Source: Halobiforma lacisalsi AJ5 (GTDB lineage Archaea; Halobacteriota; Halobacteria; Halobacteriales; Natrialbaceae). From it: a stretch of DNA of 64,000 bases. The stretch covers positions 3,472,001 to 3,536,000 of the forward strand of contig NZ_CP019285.1 of the NCBI RefSeq assembly GCF_000226975.2, in the 5' to 3' direction. The position numbers and the translations under genes were made by a program. This document shows, one piece after another, positions 9,255 to 17,927 of the stretch; position 1 is the stretch's first letter; each line of letters starts with the position of its first letter. The notes under the pieces are model-generated. The model was not told where the DNA came from. It saw only the letters and a list, made by a program, of their open reading frames with translations, and did no database searches.

Positions 9255-10373
9255 ATGAGATACCTGTTCTTTACGAATACGCCGGCGCACGTCCACCTGT
9301 ACAAGCACGCGATCGGGCGGCTCGCGGCTCGCGGGGACGACGTCCTGGTCCTCGCGCGGGATTACACCTGTACGGTCGACTTGCTCGAGTGGTACGACCT
9401 GCCCTACGAGGTCTACGGCTCGTGTGACACCTCGAAGGGGTCGCTGTTGAGTCGGTTACCGGCCCACTACGCCCGGGCGATCCGCCTCGCCAGGCGGTAC
9501 GACCCCGACCTGATCTTCGGGATGGGCGGGTACGCCGCCCACACCGGGGCCGTCGTTCGGACGCCGACGGTGTTGCTCATCGACTCCGAGCCGGCGTCGT
9601 TCGACCACACGATCTCGACGCCGTTCGCCCGAGCGATCCTCACGCCCAACACCTTCCGCAAGAACCTCGGCGAACACCACTACGTCTTCCCCGGATTCAA
9701 GGAGTGTGCGTACCTCCATCCCGACACGTACGAGCCTACCCCCGAGGTCCGGGCAGAACTGGGACTCGAGCCCGACGAGCGGTTCGCCCTCCTTCGGCTC
9801 AACGCCTTCGGCTCCCAGCACGACGTCGGCAAGCACGGCCTGACCGGCGCGGATCGCCGCCGGATCGTCGAGCGCCTCGCCGAGGACGTCACCGTCCTGG
9901 TCTCCGACGAGAGCGGCAAGGCCGACCTCGAGGGGCTGCCGGCTCGCCGGTTCGACCTCCACCCGGCGCTGATGCACGACGCGCTCGCCGAGGCGAGCCT
10001 GCTCGTGGCCGACACCCAGACGATGGTGACCGAGGCAGCCCTGCTCGGGACGCCCGCGATCCGCTCGAACTCCTTCGTGGGCGACGACGACATGGGCAAC
10101 TTCGTCGCGCTGGAGAACCAGGGACTGATCCACAACGTCGCCGAGGCCGACGCCATCCTCGAGCGCGTCGAGGAGTTGCTGGCCGACGACACCGTCGAGG
10201 ATACCTGGCAACGCCGCCGTGACGAGTTCCTCGCGGGGACGGCGAACCTCACGGAGATCATCGTCGACGTGGCGAACGTCCGCGGCCGAGTCGAGGAGGT
10301 GGAGTCCGTTCGTCAGTTCGGACGGCGGCCGGAACAGGAGCCGGCACAGTCGGTCGGCATCGGCGGCGACTGA
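9255..10373 (+). CDS. DUF354-family GT-B-like protein
   Basis: This 372-aa protein has the DUF354 pattern, a GT-B-like fold related to UDP-GlcNAc 2-epimerases and glycosyltransferases. The N-terminus MRYLFFTNTPAHVHLYKHAI is followed by DLIFGMGGYAAHTGAVV, a PTVLLIDSEPASFDHTI segment, the KECAYLHPDTYEP region and LVADTQTMVTEAALLGTPAIRSNSFVG. These resemble nucleotide-sugar binding loops. It is transcribed divergently from the toroid/GT4 operon (178-bp gap) inside the surface-glycan region. It probably acts on an activated sugar in the cytoplasm; the reaction is unknown. The last 30 residues are low-complexity and not conserved-looking. Confidence 0.8.
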   Translation: MRYLFFTNTPAHVHLYKHAIGRLAARGDDVLVLARDYTCTVDLLEWYDLPYEVYGSCDTSKGSLLSRLPAHYARAIRLARRYDPDLIFGMGGYAAHTGAVVRTPTVLLIDSEPASFDHTISTPFARAILTPNTFRKNLGEHHYVFPGFKECAYLHPDTYEPTPEVRAELGLEPDERFALLRLNAFGSQHDVGKHGLTGADRRRIVERLAEDVTVLVSDESGKADLEGLPARRFDLHPALMHDALAEASLLVADTQTMVTEAALLGTPAIRSNSFVGDDDMGNFVALENQGLIHNVAEADAILERVEELLADDTVEDTWQRRRDEFLAGTANLTEIIVDVANVRGRVEEVESVRQFGRRPEQEPAQSVGIGGD

Positions 10374-10407
10374 CCGGGGAACGGTTCGTCGCGAGCCTCG
10401 AAATCGG

Positions 10408-11229
10408 CTACGGTACCTCGTCGAGAAACTCCAGGACGGCTCGAGTTGCTTCCTCGCGAGCGTCACGCACGACCGTATGGCCCGCCCCGTCGACGTGATA
10501 GAGACGACCGTTCGGAAGGCGGGCACACCGGGTTCGGTCGCGCTCCCGCTGTCGTTCGTCGCCGTCCGCACGGAGGACCAGCGTCGGGGCAGCGATCTCC
10601 GGATAGATTTCCTCGGGATCGGCGAACCCGTGACGGGTGACCGCGGCGGCGCGGGGATGCACGCGCTGTCGGGCACGTGTGAGCAGCCGTGCGAGTCGTT
10701 CGTTGCCCGTCGCTACGAGGTCCTGGAGACCCTCCTCGACGGAAAGCAACTCCTCGACCGACAGCTCGTGCCACTCCTCGATCCGCTCGCGAGTGCGACG
10801 CTCGCGCACCTTCGGGTCCGGCTCGAGATCGAGCAGGCCGGCGGGATCGATCGCCACGATCGCGTGCGGTCGCTCGGGCCGGCGAGCCCCAGCCGCCATG
10901 ACCGTGTTCCCGCCGGTCGAGTGACCCAGGAGGACCGGCGACTCGAGGCCGAGTTCCTCGAGGAGCCCGAGGAGGTCGTCGATTCTGTCCGCGACCGAGT
11001 ACCCCGTCGGCGGCGCGTCCGACAGCCCGTGACCGCGGGCGTCGTACGCGACGACGTCGTACTCGGCGTCGAGGTCCGAGACGAGCGGCAGTCAGCTCGG
11101 CACGTCGTCGTAGAGGCCGTGTGCGACGACGAGCGGCCTGCTCGACCCACCGGTCCGAAGGTAGCGAATCCGGACGCCGTTTACCCTGACGTCGTCGTCC
11201 ACCCAGTCCTCCGGCAACCGTTCGTTCAC
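10408..11229 (-). pseudogene. Alpha/beta hydrolase with in-frame TGA
   Basis: Read from a GTG at 11229, the frame gives NERLPEDWVDDDVRVNGVRI, then RPLVVAHGLYDDVPS, then TGA at 11094-11092. It continues in the same frame as LPLVSDLDAEYDVVAYDARG, HGLSDAPPTGYSVADRIDDL and LLGHSTGGNTVMAAG, ending with HTVVRDAREEATRAVLEFLDEVP. The full reading is a normal-length (about 270 codons) alpha/beta hydrolase with nucleophile GHSTGG, an Asp in RADGDERQ and a catalytic His in DGAGHTVV. Homologues usually have Trp where the stop lies (W-x-P-L before the second strand), so TGG to TGA is the simplest explanation. Haloarchaea are not known to use selenocysteine. This is either a recent nonsense pseudogene or a sequencing error. 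The C-terminal part alone could restart at the ATG at 10899 but would lack the nucleophile. Confidence 0.8.
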
Positions 11230-11300
11230 GTTGCGTTCGACACTCGACCGCGCGGGATATACCTTCCCCTGGCCACCGTTCGCGGTCGACCGGGTGTCGG

Positions 11301-12917
11301 CTACGCCCGGTACCGTGACATTATCCCGACGAGGTCCTCGCGGTAACGGACGGCGAGTTCGCTGACGACGAGCCGATCGCGGGGATCGACCCCTAACAGG
11401 TGCAACGTCGCCACGTAGGCGAGGAGCCCGACGACCATCCCCACTGCAACGGCGGGCGCTCCGTCCGCCGCCGACCGCACGCCGAGCATCGCTCCGGCCA
11501 TGACGACGCCGCCCCCCAGCGGCTTGAGGTACGTGGCGTCGAACGGCCACAGCCCCTCGAACCGACGGAGCAACAGGACCTGCAACGAGTTCTGGACGGC
11601 GATCGCGAGCGAGGTGCCAAGCGCCGCGCCGACGAGTCCGAACGCCGAAACGAACGCGTAGGTCAGCGTGACGTTCAACGCCGCGAGCAGCCAGTCGAGG
11701 GCCATCCGGGCGTACTGGTGGTCCGTCATCATCAGGAGCCAGCCAGTCGCTCCGACGGCGCTGCCGACGAACACGCCGCCGAGGTAGACGACCAGCGGGA
11801 GGTATCCCCGGGCGTAGGTCGCCCCGAACAGCGCCAGCAGTTCCCTGCCGAACACCGCCTGGACCGCCAGGACCGGAACGACGGCGGTGACGATGAGACG
11901 GGTCACCGACGAGTAGACCGCGTTGAGCGTCTCCATCCTGTCGCTCGAGTGGAGTTCGGAGGCGACCGGGGGCAACAGCTGATTGAACGAGAGCAGGGGG
12001 ATCCACGCGATCGAGATCAACACGAGGACGACGTTGTAGACCCCCGCAGCCGTCGCCGAGAGTAGCGCGCCGACGAGCAGGATGTCGACGCGGTTCTGGA
12101 ACACCTTCCCGAGGCTGCTCATCGCTACCGGCGCCGCGTGATCGTAGAACCGGCGGACTTCGGCCCGCGCGCCCCTGAGCCGCGGCCGAATGCCGGTCGC
12201 GCTCGTCGTCGCCGGAAACCCGACGATGACGAGGGCGGCGGCACACGCGACGAACGCGCCGGCGACGCCGACGACGGAGTAGCCGAGCGCGAGGGCGACG
12301 AGCGCGCCGACCAGCCGCACCGCCGGTCGGAGGAGTTTGTTGAAGATCACCTCACCGCGAGCCGAACCGACGGCGCGAAAGAGCGCGGCGTAGATCATCA
12401 GGACGCCGAGCAACAGGACGAGAACGCCGAACAGCCGCATCGCCGGCGGGAACGATGGGTGGTCGACCGTGGCCGCGTCGATCCGCGGCGCGAGGACCCA
12501 CACCGCCGCGGCGATGGCCAGGCCAAAGCCCGTCGTGGTGGCGTAGGCCAGTCCTGCGACCCGCGACCGCCGCGCGGGATCGTCCTCGAACGCGGGCACG
12601 TACCGCTGGAGGGTCGGTACGCTCCCGAACGTGACCAGCCGAACGAGCAACTGTGCGATCCGCCAGGCGAGCGCGTACACGCCGTACGCGACGGGGCCGA
12701 GCCCCCGCGCGAGGACGAACTCCGTCGCGGCGACCAGCCCGCGCTGGACGGAGACGCCGCCGGAGGTGACGACCGCGCCGTGGGCGATCGTCAGCAGGGC
12801 CTCGCGCTCGTCGGGGGCAACGTCCGTGCGTGGCTCGGTCTCGGTCTCGGGCTCGGCTCCCGGATCCGCCCCGTCCTGCTCTTCTCCTCTCGGCTCCTCG
12901 CGTAACTCGCTGCTCAC
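11301..12917 (-). CDS. Polysaccharide flippase (MOP superfamily)
   Basis: The 538-aa protein has a 40-residue acidic cytoplasmic N-terminus followed by about 12-14 hydrophobic segments, as in oligosaccharide flippases of the Wzx/PST branch. TLQRYVPAFEDDPARRSRVAG, KVFQNRVDILLVGALLSATAAGVYNV and a C-terminal polysaccharide-biosynthesis domain with LLALFGATYARGYLPLVVYLGG are family-like. It should move a lipid-linked oligosaccharide across the cytoplasmic membrane. It lies downstream of the deacetylase and PGF-protein genes on the same strand and upstream of the broken hydrolase, within the glycan region. Polymerase and ligase genes are not seen here, so the final polymer is unknown. Confidence 0.85.
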   Translation of the reverse strand: MSSELREEPRGEEQDGADPGAEPETETEPRTDVAPDEREALLTIAHGAVVTSGGVSVQRGLVAATEFVLARGLGPVAYGVYALAWRIAQLLVRLVTFGSVPTLQRYVPAFEDDPARRSRVAGLAYATTTGFGLAIAAAVWVLAPRIDAATVDHPSFPPAMRLFGVLVLLLGVLMIYAALFRAVGSARGEVIFNKLLRPAVRLVGALVALALGYSVVGVAGAFVACAAALVIVGFPATTSATGIRPRLRGARAEVRRFYDHAAPVAMSSLGKVFQNRVDILLVGALLSATAAGVYNVVLVLISIAWIPLLSFNQLLPPVASELHSSDRMETLNAVYSSVTRLIVTAVVPVLAVQAVFGRELLALFGATYARGYLPLVVYLGGVFVGSAVGATGWLLMMTDHQYARMALDWLLAALNVTLTYAFVSAFGLVGAALGTSLAIAVQNSLQVLLLRRFEGLWPFDATYLKPLGGGVVMAGAMLGVRSAADGAPAVAVGMVVGLLAYVATLHLLGVDPRDRLVVSELAVRYREDLVGIMSRYRA

Positions 12918-13016
12918 GACGGTATCTACTCACCGGGAGTCCGCTCCGGGAGTTAAAATTCTCGATAACTGATAGACGTGGCCGTACGGCCCGTGGGTGG
13001 CCCGACCGGTCCGGAT

Positions 13017-14390
13017 CTACTCCGATCCCGATCGGGACCGATATCTCACCGCCAGCGCGACGGTCAGCAGCGCAATCACGCCGGCGGCCGCACCGAGTTC
13101 GAACCCCGGAATAGCCGAGGCATAGCCGCCGTCCGTGGCCGGGGCCTCTCCGGTCTCCGCGACCGTCAGCGCCTCGAGCGAGGAGACCTCCGCGGTGTAG
13201 TAGTAGGCCGTTCCCGTCTCGTCAGTTAGTGACGTGTCGGCCTCGCTCCAGCCGTCGTCCCCGTCGGCCTCGTAGAGTGCCACGCGGTCGGGATCGAGAC
13301 CCCGTTCCTCGAGCACGTCGGCCCGGACGCTGACGGTGACCGTCGCCGTCACGTTCCCGCTCGCGGAGCCGTCGAGCGATCCCAGCGATTCGCGGTCGGC
13401 CGGCGAGGCGGGGAGGTCGTCGGGTTCACGGCTCTCGAAGGTGACCGTCTCCTCGCCCTCGAGGCCGGTCACGTCGACGTGATCGAACCTGACGGCGTCG
13501 CCCGTTCCGTTGGTCGGCTGGAGGCGAACGACGTCGTCCGGCGACGCGCCGTCGATCGTGGCGCCGATCCCGTCGTCGGTGCGGTCGTAGCTCACCGACG
13601 GGTCGTCGCAGGTTCCCGTCCGAATCGTCACCGGCTCCTCGAGCGAGGAGAAGGCTGCGCGCTCGGGGTCGTCGGCGTCGCCGGAGAGGACGTGCCACTC
13701 CTCGATCTCGCCGCCGTCGTACCAGTCGGGGACGGAGAGGTCGTCGTTGTCGTAATACTCCGCGTCCTCGTTGAACGCCGGGTGAATCGTCGCGGCGAAC
13801 GGTTCGTTCAATCCGCCCTGGATCGCGCCGCCGGCGGTCCGGCTCTCGATCCAGATCCAGGAAGCGCTCGCCCAGCCGTCGCCGCGGTCGAACTCGTCCA
13901 TGTTGGTCGGTCCATCGTAGTCATCGTTCTTGACGACCCACTCGGACTCGTGGGGAAGCCCCACGATGTCGAACGTCGCGACGCCGCCCGTCGTGTTGCC
14001 GTCGACGCGGTCGTGGACCATGACGAGACTGATCCCGTCGGTCCCCTCGTGGAGGAAGAGCAGGCTCGCGTTGTTCTCCTGGAGGTGTTCCGTGCCGTAG
14101 GAGCTGTACATCCGGTCGACCCCCTCGGGGTGGGTGTCGTGGTTCCGGTAGTCGTAGAACGACTCGACTGACTCGGCGGTCGATAGCGGCTCGATCTGCC
14201 GGCAGGCGTCGCCCTGTTCCACGACGTAGGAGTCGGCAGACAACTGGGCCGACGCGCCGGTTCCGATCACGGCGCCGCCCGCGCCTGCCCCCGATCCGCT
14301 CTGGGCCGTCGCGATTCCGGTCGCGCCGACTGTCCCGAACACGACGAGCGCGACGACGGCGACGACCGTCGCGGGGTTCGATCGGGTCAC
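13017..14390 (-). CDS. PGF-CTERM-sorted surface protein
   Basis: The 457-aa protein has a Sec-type signal (hydrophobic run to ATAQS near residue 30) and a C-terminal PGF tripartite tail: IPGFE, a hydrophobic helix and RYRSRSGSE. Before it lies a PGF-pre-PGF-like domain (about residues 270-415; VEERGLDPDRVALYE-type stretch and YTAEVSSLEALTVAE). Archaeosortase ArtA would cut at the tail and attach archaetidyl lipid, leaving the protein on the outer face. Several N-glycosylation sequons are present (NAS, NTT, NGT, NVT). The ATG overlaps the stop of the deacetylase gene (ATGA), so the two are coupled. The central ectodomain (about 45-260) is not recognised. PssA, needed for this sorting route, is encoded at 37056-37784. 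Confidence 0.8.
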   Translation of the reverse strand: MTRSNPATVVAVVALVVFGTVGATGIATAQSGSGAGAGGAVIGTGASAQLSADSYVVEQGDACRQIEPLSTAESVESFYDYRNHDTHPEGVDRMYSSYGTEHLQENNASLLFLHEGTDGISLVMVHDRVDGNTTGGVATFDIVGLPHESEWVVKNDDYDGPTNMDEFDRGDGWASASWIWIESRTAGGAIQGGLNEPFAATIHPAFNEDAEYYDNDDLSVPDWYDGGEIEEWHVLSGDADDPERAAFSSLEEPVTIRTGTCDDPSVSYDRTDDGIGATIDGASPDDVVRLQPTNGTGDAVRFDHVDVTGLEGEETVTFESREPDDLPASPADRESLGSLDGSASGNVTATVTVSVRADVLEERGLDPDRVALYEADGDDGWSEADTSLTDETGTAYYYTAEVSSLEALTVAETGEAPATDGGYASAIPGFELGAAAGVIALLTVALAVRYRSRSGSE

Positions 14391-15511
14391 GATTCACCCC
14401 TCGCCGTCGGCGAGTCGGTGCCGACCGGTTCCGACTCGGTCGGGTCGGCAGCGTCCGTGACTCCACCGGGGTCGGTTTCTCGAGCGGGGCGGGTTTTCCC
14501 GTCCGAGTCCGCTTTCGACCCTGTCACCGGCGTCACCTCCGGGTCGTCCCGGGCATCCAACTCGGCGTCAGCGTCGGATTCGGCTTCGGCTTCGACTTCG
14601 ATTTCCCCCTCGAGGTGCTGGCAGAACGCACCCGGAGAGCCGATCCACGCGCCCATTTCGGCCGCCCGCTCGACGAGCCACCGGTAAAGGCGTCGATGGC
14701 CGGGGAACTCCCGCTCGTTGAAATATCGCGGGTGCCAGAGGACGGTCATCACGGCGTCGTTTCTCGCGGCGTCGAGCAACAGGCGTTCGCAAGTGCGCCG
14801 CGCGGCCTCGAACTCGGTCCCGGGGTCCGGCAGCGCCTGGTCCATGATCGTCAGCGGGAACACGAGGAAGTCGCTCCCATTGTCCTCGAACGGCCGAATC
14901 GGGCGATACCCGTAGTGGAACCCACACTCCGCCGCCGAGCCGAGGCTCGCGTCGTACTCGAGGCCGATCGAACGGTGGTGGTCCCACGTGTCGGGCACCG
15001 CCAGCCGGAGATGGTGCTGTCGGCCGCCCGCAACCGGTTTCCCGAGGACGCGCTCGAGGGTTTGCTTCTCCTCCCGAAGCCGGTCTCGGTCGTCCCGGGT
15101 GTGGTACGACCCGTGCAGGCCGACCTCCCAGCCGCCGTCGTCGAGCGCGCGGATCGTCTCGACTACCTCGTCGGCGGTGACGTCGTACCGGCCGAGATGC
15201 TGTACCCAGTTCGACGGGGAGAACCACTCCCGGACGGGTCGTTCGGCCAGCAGGTGCTGTTCGTTGAGGAAGTAAAACGCCGACCGTACCCCCAGGTCGG
15301 CCTCGAGTTCCATGATCGACTCGAACTGCCAGTAGGGGTTCGATCCCGGCAGTAGCGTCCGGAGGTGGTAACCGGGCCGTTCCTGGGTCGCATAGTACAA
15401 CCCGCGGAGCCCCTTGTAGGGGCGATCCACGTCGTGGGTGAGACAGAGCGCGAACTCGGCGTCGTCGGGGAGGGCGTCGGCCTCGAGGCGACGACTGCGA
15501 TCCGTCCTCAT
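14387..15511 (-). CDS. Polysaccharide deacetylase (NodB-like)
   Basis: From the ATG at 15511 the protein is 374 aa. ALCLTHDVDRPYKG is the metal/catalytic Asp motif of NodB-like carbohydrate esterases, and GLHGSYHT supplies the His-x-x-x-His metal ligands. TVLWHPRYFNEREFPGH is the later catalytic-His segment. The enzyme would remove N- or O-acetyl groups from a sugar polymer or lipid-linked precursor. The reading frame stays open upstream to 15727, but that extension is Arg/Lys-rich (a KRKRKRK run from hexamer repeat DNA), unlike haloarchaeal coding sequence, and a GGGGGG-rich ribosome-binding stretch precedes 15511. The last 70 residues are low-complexity and acidic. The stop overlaps the PGF-protein start. 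Confidence 0.85.
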   Translation of the reverse strand: MRTDRSRRLEADALPDDAEFALCLTHDVDRPYKGLRGLYYATQERPGYHLRTLLPGSNPYWQFESIMELEADLGVRSAFYFLNEQHLLAERPVREWFSPSNWVQHLGRYDVTADEVVETIRALDDGGWEVGLHGSYHTRDDRDRLREEKQTLERVLGKPVAGGRQHHLRLAVPDTWDHHRSIGLEYDASLGSAAECGFHYGYRPIRPFEDNGSDFLVFPLTIMDQALPDPGTEFEAARRTCERLLLDAARNDAVMTVLWHPRYFNEREFPGHRRLYRWLVERAAEMGAWIGSPGAFCQHLEGEIEVEAEAESDADAELDARDDPEVTPVTGSKADSDGKTRPARETDPGGVTDAADPTESEPVGTDSPTARGES

Positions 15512-15931
15512 GGTCGTCCCCCCGTTCCGTTTCTGTTTCCGTTTCCGTTTCCGTTTCCGGAATCGGTTCCGGTTCCGGTGCCGTGGATGTCGACGCCATC
15601 GCGCGCGAACGAGTCCGAGCGGCGCCTCGTCGACGATCGGCCGCAATCGGCCCGAACGACGCCTTTGCACGGCGGCGGGGACGGGCGGTACCTGTTCGCA
15701 ATCGGTTCGGTCATCTCGTCCGTACACTCTCCGCGATCGATACGATAGTAAATGAGGCCGTACTTCCGGACCGGGCCGACGGCCACGTTCGGGCGGGGGT
15801 TACGGCCCGCCTACCGCGGTTTCGTCCGAGCGGGGGAGGTGCGACCGTGTTCGACCTGTCCGTCGCCCCCTCGAGTGTGATGCCACGACGAAGAGGAGCG
15901 TACTCCCGACTCGAGCCCGTACCCCCACCCG
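15512..15931. other. Divergent intergenic region with hexamer repeat
   Basis: This 420-bp space separates the leftward deacetylase operon and the rightward hydrolase. It has a low-complexity block at 15524-15572 made of GTTTCC units (four exact copies at 15535-15558) shading into GGTTCC. A TTTACTA-like TATA element for the leftward operon lies at about 15747-15755, which would give a roughly 215-nt leader before the ATG at 15511. I see no convincing gene; apparent reading frames are Arg-rich shadows. Confidence 0.5.
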
Positions 15932-16684
15932 ATGCCCGAAACCCACGACGTTCCCGTCGCCGACGGCGAGTCGGTCGTCGCGGTCCACCACCGACCCGAC
16001 TCGAGCGCGACCGCGAGCGACCGGACCGATCACGGCGCGACCGACGCCTGGTTCGTCTGCTGCCACGGCTTCCTCAGCGACAAGTCCGGGAGCTACGAGC
16101 GCCGCTGTCGGCGCGCCGCCGCCGAGGGGTACGAGGCCGTCCGGTTCGACTTCCGCGGCTGTGGCGACGCCGACGGTTCCTTCGCCGACGCGACGCTCGG
16201 CAACCGCATCGCCGACCTCGAGGCCGTCCTCGAGTACTTCGATCCTCCGTCGACCGTCCTCTTCGGCTCGAGTTTCGGCGGCAAGGTCGCCTTCCACGCC
16301 GCACTTGACCGAGAGGACGTCGCGGCGATCGTCGCCCGAGCGCCCGTGACCTACGCGCGGGCGTTCGACAACTATCGAGCCACGGTCCACCGGGAGGGCG
16401 AATGCCGATTCGACGAGGGCCGGTCCATCGACGGCCGGTTTTTCGAGGATCTCGATTCGTACGCGTTCGAGAACGTCGTGAACGCCCTTTCGGTGCCGGT
16501 CCTGATCGTCCACGGCCGCGAGGACGGATCGGTCGCGATCGAGGACAGTTTCGAGGCTGCCCGCCGGCTCGAGACGGACGTCCTCCTCCGGGCGGTTCCG
16601 GGCGAAGGACACCGCTTCTCGAGCGTCGCCGAGGATCGACTGCTCGAGTCGACGGTCGACTGGCTGGCCCGGCTGGACGTGTGA
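15932..16684 (+). CDS. Alpha/beta hydrolase (S9-like)
   Basis: This 250-aa cytoplasmic alpha/beta hydrolase has the oxyanion region CCHGFLSDKSGSYERR, strand-turn FDFRGCGDADGSF, nucleophile motif GSSFGGK, acid HGREDGSV and catalytic His in PGEGHRFSS. It resembles the small uncharacterised hydrolase family related to acylaminoacyl peptidases and osmotically inducible esterases. Substrate unknown. It is a single gene: the nearest downstream gene has its own TATA element, and a dyad-containing motif lies at 16718. The ATG at 15932 gives the normal family length. Confidence 0.85.
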   Translation: MPETHDVPVADGESVVAVHHRPDSSATASDRTDHGATDAWFVCCHGFLSDKSGSYERRCRRAAAEGYEAVRFDFRGCGDADGSFADATLGNRIADLEAVLEYFDPPSTVLFGSSFGGKVAFHAALDREDVAAIVARAPVTYARAFDNYRATVHREGECRFDEGRSIDGRFFEDLDSYAFENVVNALSVPVLIVHGREDGSVAIEDSFEAARRLETDVLLRAVPGEGHRFSSVAEDRLLESTVDWLARLDV

Positions 16685-16717
16685 AGGCGAAAACCGGAAC
16701 GAACGACCGGTTGTGTC

Positions 16718-16744
16718 GGGCGTTTTCTCGGTCAGAAAAACCGG
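16718..16744. promoter_or_regulatory. GGGCGTTTTCT motif upstream of wHTH gene
   Basis: The stretch GGGCGTTTTCT-C-GGTC-A-GAAAA is an imperfect dyad, repeated with two changes at 17833-17854. It lies between the hydrolase stop and the TATA-like TTTGATACT (16751-16759) of the winged-helix gene. It could be a terminator for the hydrolase or an upstream operator; its reappearance before the stress-protein gene favours a regulatory site. Confidence 0.4.
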
Positions 16745-16782
16745 ACCGTTTTTGATACTACTGCCGGAACGACCGGGTACCA

Positions 16783-17130
16783 GTGAGTGAGGAGTCGGAT
16801 CTGTCGACGGTGCTCGCCGTTCTCGACGACGAGTACGCCCGGGAGATCCTCACCCATACGAGCGTCGAACCCATGTCTGCCAGCACCCTGAGCGAACGGT
16901 GTGACGCGTCCCTGCCGACGATCTATCGCCGCCTCGATCGCCTCGAGGAGTGTCGGCTCGTCACCGAAGAGACGGAGCTCGCCCCCGACGGGAACCACTA
17001 CAGCGTCTACAGCGCGAACCTCGAGCGACTCGAGTTGACGCTGGAGGACGGCGCCTTCGATCTCGAACTATCCTACCGTGAGGAAGACGTCGCGGACAGA
17101 TTCACCCGAATGTGGGAGGGGATACGATGA
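16783..17130 (+). CDS. Winged-helix transcription regulator
   Basis: This 115-aa protein has an ArsR-like winged helix: helix 1-2 LSTVLAVLDDEYAREILTHT, recognition region LSERCDASLPTIYRRLDRLEECRLV and wing ELAPDGNHYSVY. It should bind DNA as a dimer and repress its targets. The start is GTG at 16783, supported by a TATA-like TTTGATACT about 27 bp upstream, so the mRNA is probably leaderless. Its stop overlaps the start of the next gene (ATGA), a three-helix membrane protein; this regulator plus membrane protein pairing is common in haloarchaea. The effector is unknown. Confidence 0.85.
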   Translation: MSEESDLSTVLAVLDDEYAREILTHTSVEPMSASTLSERCDASLPTIYRRLDRLEECRLVTEETELAPDGNHYSVYSANLERLELTLEDGAFDLELSYREEDVADRFTRMWEGIR

Positions 17131-17501
17131 TCGGGGACGGAATCAGTATCCGTACTGGGTTCGAACCGGAGGCCGTAACGGGCCCCGGAGCCAGCGCGGA
17201 CGTCGTCAGGATCGACGAGGCGACGATGTTCGAACTCCTGACCGTCGCGAGCCTCTTTCTCGTCGCCTTGATCGGGACGGTCATCGCGTACCAGGCGTAT
17301 CGGGGGTACCGCCGTAACGATGCGCCGTCGATGTTCTACCTCGCGATCGGCCTGCTGTTGCTCACCCTCTGTCCGTTCCTCGTGAACGTGACGATCAACA
17401 CGTTTACCGACGCACAGCAGGTCGCGACCGTCTTCTTCGAGAACGTGAGCCGACTGCTCGGGCTCGTGGCGATCACCTATTCGCTGTACGGGCGGCATTG
17501 A
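17127..17501 (+). CDS. Small three-helix membrane protein
   Basis: Starting at the ATG at 17127 (ATGA overlap with the winged-helix gene, preceded by GGGAGGGG), the protein is 124 aa. Three hydrophobic helices are visible: FELLTVASLFLVALIGTVIA, FYLAIGLLLLTLCPFLVNV and FFENVSRLLGLVAITYSLY, with a basic YRGYRRN loop after helix 1. Such proteins are regularly paired with ArsR-like regulators in haloarchaea (I recall DUF7521). A role as membrane sensor or partner for the regulator is possible but not shown. Coupled translation suggests matched amounts. Confidence 0.75.
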   Translation: MIGDGISIRTGFEPEAVTGPGASADVVRIDEATMFELLTVASLFLVALIGTVIAYQAYRGYRRNDAPSMFYLAIGLLLLTLCPFLVNVTINTFTDAQQVATVFFENVSRLLGLVAITYSLYGRH

Positions 17502-17927
17502 CCCGGACGCCGAATCTCGAGGCTTCCGACGTTCGATTTCGCCAGAGACGTGACAGTGAGAGAAACCGGGTCCAGACGCAGGCGTATCGGGGCCGACTGC
17601 GCCGGTTCGGTCGGGCCGAAGCGAAGCGGAGCGGACCACAGGGCGGACGAAAGGGGGCGAGGGGACCGAACGACGGACGCGAGGTCACCTGGCGGGGCAG
17701 AGGTGGCGGGCTCCCGCGTGCGGACTGTCGCTCGATCCGGCGGTCGGGAAGCGGGGGATCACGTGGTGTGAGGGAACCGGACCTGTGATCTCCCCAGCCT
17801 TTCCTTTACTGGGGGTACTAATAGAGTCGGGAGGGCGTTTTCTGGGTCGGAAAACGCCGCCGGCGAGCAGTGAGGCAAGAATCGATCGATCCCGTACGTT
17901 CTTCTTCGATCGGCCGCTCGAGCGGGT
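17502..17927. other. Intergenic region, no gene seen
   Basis: This is 426 bp between the membrane-protein gene and the stress-protein gene. The first 300 bp have only Arg-rich open frames that look like noise. The right part holds a perfect 9-bp hairpin at 17834-17858 that matches the motif at 16718. A start-proximal promoter for the stress protein is expected near 17900 but no clear TATA is visible. Confidence 0.45.
17834..17858. promoter_or_regulatory. Perfect hairpin, GGCGTTTTC stem
   Basis: GGCGTTTTC (17834-17842) pairs exactly with GAAAACGCC (17850-17858) around a 7-nt loop. It lies 70 bp before the stress-protein ATG. The same core with two base changes sits before the winged-helix gene at 16718. 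There is no T-run, so a classic terminator is less likely than an operator or RNA hairpin. Confidence 0.5.

Noticed and set aside
11092-11094. Selenocysteine or recoding at the TGA in the hydrolase
   Set aside because: Haloarchaea lack known Sec machinery, no SECIS-like stem was seen, and relatives have Trp not Cys at this place.
15512-15727. N-terminal extension of the deacetylase
   Set aside because: Arg/Lys-rich with a repeat-derived KRKRKRK run, unlike acidic haloarchaeal coding sequence.
17498-17788. 96-aa Arg/Gly-rich frame
   Set aside because: No promoter, basic composition unlike host proteins, no recognisable motif.
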